Source: Nitrospirota bacterium (GTDB lineage: Bacteria; Nitrospirota; UBA9217). From it: a stretch of DNA of 26,532 nucleotides. Where the stretch lies: assembly GCA_013334545.1 (NCBI GenBank), contig JAAXXJ010000009.1:1-26532 (forward strand), in the 5' to 3' direction. Numbering within the stretch: position 1 is the first letter of the stretch; every line of letters begins with the position of its first letter. Shown piece by piece: positions 22,327 through 26,532 of this stretch. The notes below the pieces were generated by a model, which was given only the letters and a program-made list of their open reading frames with translations, was not told where the DNA came from and ran no database searches. A program made the translations under genes and the position numbers.

Positions 22327-22899
22327 GTGTGTGTAATGATGACAGCAGTGAGCATGTTGTCTTGCATGAAAGAAAATGCAAGCCTGCCACCATCCGCCGT
22401 GGTGCGTAACTACTGCAATTTGGATGCTGAGGGTGCGCGACTCGGCGGGTCCACTGCAAGCGATAGCAAGCAGAGGTCAATATGGGAGCTGGTTACCTGG
22501 GAGGATGAACCGGGCTGGGATTCTGTCGTAGCTATTACAGGTTTTCGTCTGCTCGATGCTCGCGAAGAAAAGGATTCTGCAGTAGTGCGGGTGCAGTACG
22601 ACGTGCTGGGCGACATAGCTGGTTCGCGTATTACCGTTGCAGACCGCAATAATCCTTCTGATCCTATTTTGAAATCATGGCAGACAACCGACTTTCATCT
22701 AAAGCGAACTCCAAAAGGGTGGCGCATAGCCAGTCCTGTGATGAAACCTCATCCTGTAGCACCAGTCATTATTTCTCATTTGGAAGGGCTGCTTGCATCT
22801 GAGTCAGGACCTGGAGAAAGATATGATGATCTGGTCAAGACGTTACGTGTCCTTAAGACGCGCTCGACGGTGACGATGTCCACACAGACAATGAAATGA
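22327..22899 (+). CDS. Extra lipoprotein-like gene inside the importer operon
   Basis: A 190-aa frame starting at GTG 22327 (ATG codons at 22336 and 22339 are alternatives); an in-frame stop lies at 22309. There is no ribosome site. The N-terminus ends in a lipobox-like SMLSC but has no basic residues ahead of it, so the start of the signal peptide may be lost. The body has SIWELVTWEDEPGWDSVVAI, VVRVQYDVLGD and TPKGWRIASPV, like small secreted proteins; I do not recognise a named family. GC content over 22381-22740 is about 54% by hand count against about 62% in the flanking permeases, and AT-ending codons are commoner. The stop overlaps the next permease start (ATGA). It looks like an acquired or 5'-truncated gene between two permease genes that are normally adjacent. 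Confidence 0.6.
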   Translation: MCVMMTAVSMLSCMKENASLPPSAVVRNYCNLDAEGARLGGSTASDSKQRSIWELVTWEDEPGWDSVVAITGFRLLDAREEKDSAVVRVQYDVLGDIAGSRITVADRNNPSDPILKSWQTTDFHLKRTPKGWRIASPVMKPHPVAPVIISHLEGLLASESGPGERYDDLVKTLRVLKTRSTVTMSTQTMK

Positions 22900-23789
22900 A
22901 ATCCTACACCCAAATATCCGGTGAGATCGGCGAGTTCTCGGACCTGCCGTTCTGGAAAAAGGCGGACGCCATAGACCTGGCCTACGTGAGCTACGGCCTG
23001 TTCGTGGTGACCCTGGTCGTCCTGTCCTATATTCTCGGCGCGTTCAATCTCCTGCCGCGCGACCCGCAGGACATCGACCTGGAGCTCATGATGGCGCCAC
23101 CGCTGACGACAGGGCATCTCCTCGGCACGGACTTCATGGGCAGGGACATGTTCTCGCGCCTCATCGTGGGCATCCAGGCCTACTTCCTGCCGGGATTGCT
23201 CGCCATCTTCATCGCGCTCTTCTTCGGTACGGTGCTCGGCGTGCTGGCGGGCTACCGGGGCGGGAAGTGGGATACGGCCATCACCTATTTCACCAATCTC
23301 GTTGATTCCTTTCCGAGGCTCGTGCTCATCCTGCTCGTCATCGCGGCGTTCAAGCCGGATATCTACTACATCATGCTGGTCGTGGGCATCACGAACGTGC
23401 CTGCGGTCGCATCGCACATCAAGGGAAAGATCCTGTTCCTGAAGCAGAAGAACTTCATCGAGGCGGACATCGCGCTCGGCCTTCCTACGAGAACCATCAT
23501 CCTGAAACATATACTGTGGCACAACTGCCGCTCCATCCTGATCATCCAGGCGACGCTCGGCATGGGCGAGGCCATCCTGATGGAAACATCGCTTTCCTAC
23601 CTCGGCTTCGGCGTACAGGAGCCGAGCCCGTCCTGGGGCAACATGGTCCAGGCAGGGGCGAACTACTTCATGAAAGGGCAGTTCTGGCCGTCCACCGCTC
23701 CGTCCCTCGCCATCCTGTTCACGATCCTCGGGTTCCACCTCCTTGGCGACGGGTTGAATAATATTCTCGAAGGCAAGAGGAGCAAATGA
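22896..23789 (+). CDS. ABC transporter permease, DppC/OppC type
   Basis: A 297-aa permease partnering the DppB-type subunit. The N-terminal cytoplasmic helix leads to a first membrane segment (about residues 34-55), then the DppC-typical HLLGTDFMGRDMFSRLI. The ATPase-contact loop is KNFIEADIALGLPTRTIILK, and ETSLSYLGFGVQEPSPSWGN near the C-terminus is diagnostic. The start overlaps the stop of the preceding lipoprotein-like gene by ATGA, and no independent ribosome site is seen, so its translation seems to depend on that gene. Its own stop overlaps the start of the next ATPase gene. Confidence 0.93.
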   Translation: MKSYTQISGEIGEFSDLPFWKKADAIDLAYVSYGLFVVTLVVLSYILGAFNLLPRDPQDIDLELMMAPPLTTGHLLGTDFMGRDMFSRLIVGIQAYFLPGLLAIFIALFFGTVLGVLAGYRGGKWDTAITYFTNLVDSFPRLVLILLVIAAFKPDIYYIMLVVGITNVPAVASHIKGKILFLKQKNFIEADIALGLPTRTIILKHILWHNCRSILIIQATLGMGEAILMETSLSYLGFGVQEPSPSWGNMVQAGANYFMKGQFWPSTAPSLAILFTILGFHLLGDGLNNILEGKRSK

Positions 23790-24886
23790 TGAAGGCGCCG
23801 ATCCTCAAAATAGAGGACCTTCGGACCTACTTCTACTCGAAGAGCAAACAGGCCTTCATTCGCTCGGTTGACGGCGTGAGCCTCAAGATAACAAAGGGCG
23901 AGACGCTCGGCGTGGTGGGAGAGAGCGGCAGCGGCAAGAGCATCACGGCGCTCTCGATCATGGGCCTGGTCACTGCAGGCCCGGGCATCATCACCGGCAA
24001 GATCGGGTTCAAGTCAGACCGCGTCCAGAAGAACATCCTGCAGGACCTCGATGATTACGTAACGCTCACGAAGGAAAGAGGGAGGATCATGGGCGTGCAG
24101 AAGGACGAAGAGGGCTGGCAGGAGGTTTCCGAGCGGCGCATGTCCAAGGTCCGGGGCAAGGAGATCTCGATGATCTTCCAGAACCCCAGGCAGTCCATGA
24201 ACCCATTCATGACCGTGGGCAGGCAGATCACCGAGGCCATCCAGCTCCATACGCCCATCAAAGGGGAAGCGGCGGCCAAGGAGCGCGCCATTGAATGGCT
24301 CGACCGGGTGAAGATCGACAGCCCTCGGCTCCGGTTCGATAACCATCCCTACGGCCTGTCGGGCGGCATGTGCCAACGGGCCATGATCGCCATGGCGCTT
24401 TCCTGCGAGCCGTCGCTCCTGATCGCCGATGAGCCGACAACGGGTCTCGACGCGACCATCCAGTCCAAGATCGCGGACCTGCTGGTGGAGCTGAAGGCCG
24501 AGCTCGGCATCACGACCATGCTGATCAGCCATGATATCAGCATCATCTCCCGGCTGTCGGACGCGGTCGCGGTGATGTACGGCGGGACCGTGGTCGAGAC
24601 CGGCCCGGCCAGGGACCTCCTTGCGAAGGGTGAGGACAGAAAACATCCCTACACGTCGGCGTTGCTCACGTCCATCCCGAGCGCCGAGAACATCAAGGGG
24701 AAGGGTCATCTCCAGGCCATCGAAGGAGATGTACTCGATACCGTCAACATCCCGGCGGGATGCCGGTTCTACGGCCGGTGCAACAGGGTGACGGACAAGA
24801 TACGGGAGAGATGTGAGCGTCAGGAGCCGGACCTGCGCGAGATCGGGCCGGGGCACAAGGCGCGGTGCTGGCTGTATTTTGAGTAA
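23786..24886 (+). CDS. ABC transporter ATPase, DppD/OppD type
   Basis: A 366-aa ATPase; the ATG overlaps the permease stop (a second ATG directly follows). Walker A is GESGSGKS (about residues 46-53), the Q-loop is MIFQNPRQSMNP, the signature LSGGMCQRAMIAMAL and Walker B LLIADEPTTGLD, with the H-loop in LISHD. The C-terminal oligopeptide-type extension has KHPYTSALL and four cysteines (GCRFYGRC, RCERQ, ARCWL). Between Walker A and the Q-loop there is an unusually long charged stretch (DRVQKNILQDLDDYVTLTKE...KDEEGWQEVSER), about 30 residues more than the usual OppD. It powers the importer with the DppF-type subunit. Confidence 0.93.
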   Translation: MMKAPILKIEDLRTYFYSKSKQAFIRSVDGVSLKITKGETLGVVGESGSGKSITALSIMGLVTAGPGIITGKIGFKSDRVQKNILQDLDDYVTLTKERGRIMGVQKDEEGWQEVSERRMSKVRGKEISMIFQNPRQSMNPFMTVGRQITEAIQLHTPIKGEAAAKERAIEWLDRVKIDSPRLRFDNHPYGLSGGMCQRAMIAMALSCEPSLLIADEPTTGLDATIQSKIADLLVELKAELGITTMLISHDISIISRLSDAVAVMYGGTVVETGPARDLLAKGEDRKHPYTSALLTSIPSAENIKGKGHLQAIEGDVLDTVNIPAGCRFYGRCNRVTDKIRERCERQEPDLREIGPGHKARCWLYFE

Positions 24887-24894
24887 AGAGATGC

Positions 24895-25071
24895 GCCACA
24901 GAAGCACAGAGAGCACAGAGAAATACAATAGGATCTTAGACACAGAAGTGCCGGATAAGAAGCATGGATATTCAGTGATAACGTCATGATCATGCTACTT
25001 CAGGGTTTTTCATCCGCCCTTATCTGTGTCAAAGACCTTAGATGTCCTCTGTGTCTCTGAGCCTCTGTGGC
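24895..25071. repeat. CCACAGAG-type palindromic element, copy E4
   Basis: The left end GCCACAGAAGCACAGAGAGC and the right end (CCTCTGTGTCTCTGAG, CTCTGTGGC) are inverted multi-unit arms. The centre of about 110 bases is AT-rich and unrelated to the other copies. It separates the two ATPase genes. A frame running from 25042 through its right arm is a false N-terminal extension of the next gene. Confidence 0.8.
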
Positions 25072-25086
25072 AGAAGTAAAGGAATT

Positions 25087-26094
25087 ATGCCCAAGACCAT
25101 TCTCGAAGTCATCGATCTGAAGAAGCACTTCGCCCAACCGAAGGGGCTGTTCTCCTTCGGCGAGCGGCAGCGGTCCATCCCTGCGGTGGACGGGGCGAGC
25201 TTCTACCTCAAGGAGAACGAGACCGTCGGGCTCGTGGGAGAGTCGGGCTGCGGCAAGACGACCATCGGCCGTACCATCCTGCGGCTCGAGAAGCCGACGT
25301 CGGGCAGGATCATCTTTGACAGAAAGGACATCACCGCGGCATCGACCGACGAGCTTCGGCAGCTCAGGGGAAAGATGCAGATGATCTTCCAGGACCTCGA
25401 TGCGGCGCTGAACCCGAAAATGCGCATCCGCGAGATCCTGAACGAGGCGATCACGGTGCACCACGAGATGACCGACGCGGAGGTGGAAAAGCGCATTGGT
25501 GAGCTCCTGGACCAGGTCAATCTCAAGAAGAGCAAGCTTTCCAACTTCCCCCATGAGCTGTCGGGAGGCGAGAAGCGGCGGGTAGGTATAGCGCGAGTGC
25601 TGTCCGTGGGCGCGCAGTTCCTTGTGGCTGATGAGCCGACCAGCGCGCTGGACGTCTCGATCCAGGCGCAGGTCGTGAATCTGCTCCGGGACCTCCAGAA
25701 GCAGCTTGGGCTTTCCTATCTGTTCATCTCCCACGACCTTCGGGTCGTTGAGCTCATGAGCCACAAGGTGGCGGTCATGTACCTGGGCAAGATCGTGGAG
25801 ATGGGGCTGTCCGGTCGCATCGCGCACAAGGCAAGCCACCCCTACACGCATATCCTGTGGTCATCGCTGGTCGAGAAGCAGAGCAGGGAGGCAGGCAGCA
25901 AAGCTAGAAGCGTCCGAGTAGGTCGGTGGGGAGTGTTCGACTTCGAGCGGCCGCTCGAGGGCTGCCGGTTCGCCCCGCGCTGCCCGGTCTATGAGTCCCG
26001 GGGCAGGCCCGAAGTCTGCATCAACCCCGCCACGGAGCCCCGGCTCCGCGAGATCGCAGACGGACATCAGGTCGCGTGCCATTTTCCCCTGTAA
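25087..26094 (+). CDS. ABC transporter ATPase, DppF/OppF type
   Basis: A 335-aa ATPase. I start at 25087 (MPKTILEVIDLKKHF) because AAAGGA lies 4 bases upstream; an earlier ATG at 25042 is inside repeat E4. Walker A is GESGCGKT, the Q-loop MIFQDLDAALNPKM, the signature LSGGEKRRVGIARVL (family members more often have GQRQR), Walker B FLVADEPTSALD, and the H-loop FISHD. The C-terminal KASHPYTHIL and the cysteine group (GCRFAPRCP, VCINP, ACHFPL) are typical of oligopeptide transport ATPases. It completes the five-protein importer. Confidence 0.93.
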   Translation: MPKTILEVIDLKKHFAQPKGLFSFGERQRSIPAVDGASFYLKENETVGLVGESGCGKTTIGRTILRLEKPTSGRIIFDRKDITAASTDELRQLRGKMQMIFQDLDAALNPKMRIREILNEAITVHHEMTDAEVEKRIGELLDQVNLKKSKLSNFPHELSGGEKRRVGIARVLSVGAQFLVADEPTSALDVSIQAQVVNLLRDLQKQLGLSYLFISHDLRVVELMSHKVAVMYLGKIVEMGLSGRIAHKASHPYTHILWSSLVEKQSREAGSKARSVRVGRWGVFDFERPLEGCRFAPRCPVYESRGRPEVCINPATEPRLREIADGHQVACHFPL

Positions 26095-26116
26095 CCGATC
26101 TGTTTCCGCGAGCTGA

Positions 26117-26147
26117 CCGCAGACGCCGACGGCGCACAGATCGCAGC
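26117..26147. repeat. Half copy of the CGCAGAG-type element (E5)
   Basis: ACCGCAGACGCCGACGGCGC followed by ACAGATCGCAG looks like a decayed left arm; no matching right arm is seen within 150 bases. It lies at the start of the broken gene that follows. Confidence 0.45.
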
Positions 26148-26176
26148 AACAAACTGTTTTTCTCCTCATTCGTACC

Positions 26177-26400
26177 TTGGCCCCTGACTGGCTGACCGAG
26201 TTCGACGATATGTGCGGCAGGACAGCGGATGCGCGGTCTCTGACCGTGGACGAACTGACACGGCTTGTGTCCCGGTGCAAGGCGCGCAAGCCCCGGATCG
26301 AGAAGCTCCGCGAGCGGAGAGGAAGATCTTCCTGAAACGCCTCCCGATGTGCGGGGAACATGTCCGGTATGTGCTGGAATCAGAGGAAGGAGGAACGTAG
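26177..26400 (+). pseudogene. Frameshifted remnant of an unknown gene
   Basis: Two frames read as one protein. The first (from about a TTG at 26177; ATG at 26210) gives APDWLTEFDDMCGRTADA, then LTVDELTRLVSRCKARKPRI and EKLRE, and ends at a stop at 26333-26335. From about 26317 the next frame gives ERKIFLKRLPMCGEHVRYVL ending in ESEEGGT at 26400. Joining them near 26312-26320 needs a one-base deletion. Composition is protein-like on both sides of the junction. There is no good start, and the 5' end merges with half-repeat E5. I do not recognise the family. A sequencing error at the junction is an alternative. Confidence 0.5.
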
Positions 26401-26438
26401 ACCCGGTCTGTCAATGTCTGGCTCCCTACGATGCGATC

Positions 26439-26532
26439 ATGACTCCCACCGGCCTGTTCAAACCCATACCTGCCCTGACCGCCCAACAGGTGAAGGTCCT
26501 GCTCAGGGAGAAAGACCCGGGCGCGTATAATC
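26439..26532 (+). CDS. Probable rhodanese-domain protein, N-terminus only
   Basis: The frame runs off the right edge after 31 codons: MTPTGLFKPIPALTAQQVKV followed by LLREKDPGAYN. The phrase LTAQQVKVLLREKDPGAYN is how many rhodanese (sulfurtransferase-like) domains begin, before the LIDVR strand that would lie outside the window. The ribosome site is poor; an upstream open frame exists, with AGGAAGGAGGA at 26385-26395, but no suitable start codon there. Assignment rests on this short stretch only. Confidence 0.45.
   Translation, partial: MTPTGLFKPIPALTAQQVKVLLREKDPGAYN

Noticed and set aside
25042..25086. Upstream ATG giving the second ATPase 15 extra residues
   Set aside because: Those residues come from the right arm of repeat E4; the ATG at 25087 has its own ribosome site and matches family N-termini.

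Overview
The window is about 60% GC and gene-dense, with strong Shine-Dalgarno sites. It carries many dispersed palindromic repeats and envelope or second-messenger genes. A GEMM-I riboswitch variant, a class B radical SAM/DUF4070 enzyme and a TIGR03546/TIGR03545-type pair suggest a Gram-negative environmental bacterium of the former Deltaproteobacteria (Desulfuromonadota/Geobacter-like) or Nitrospirota. The window alone cannot decide between them. There is no rRNA, tRNA, CRISPR array or transposase gene.

Layout. 1-1.7 kb: a metallo-beta-lactamase-fold lipoprotein hydrolase (cut by the window edge) and a GNAT acetyltransferase, both on the minus strand. 1.9-4.6 kb: a small membrane protein, a two-gene operon (59-aa protein plus a secreted 12-cysteine protein whose first half has beta-defensin-like cysteine spacing), a class II fructose-bisphosphate aldolase, and a cold-shock protein with a terminator-like hairpin in its leader. 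4.8-7.8 kb: the overlapping TIGR03546/TIGR03545-type envelope pair and a PilZ protein with a degenerate receiver domain. 8-10.7 kb: a secreted protein on the minus strand and a B12-binding radical SAM enzyme. 11-13 kb: an NAD(P)-binding protein, a tiny membrane protein and a receiver-GGDEF diguanylate cyclase.

13-19.3 kb is the most interesting part. A dedicated promoter is followed by a GEMM-I riboswitch with A at the ligand-discriminating position (the base known to favour 3',3'-cGAMP over c-di-GMP), then a long intrinsic terminator. Downstream lie a small lipoprotein, an 855-aa lipoprotein with PEGA and TPR regions, a TolB-like propeller protein and a secreted TPR protein. I read this as a cyclic-dinucleotide-controlled cell-surface module.

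19.5-26.1 kb encodes a complete Opp/Dpp-type ABC importer: binding protein, two permeases, two ATPases. It is interrupted by palindromic repeats and by an extra, AT-richer lipoprotein-like gene between the two permeases. The right end holds a frameshifted gene remnant and the first codons of a probable rhodanese-domain protein.

Two repeat families shape the intergenic space. One is a composite two-hairpin element of about 110 bp with three copies (1068, 9039, 10773). The other is built from short CRCAGAG units with inverted ends (17684, 19311, 21184, 24895, half-copy 26117) and clusters in the importer region. Single copies of other common dispersed palindromes occur at 10968 and 22265.
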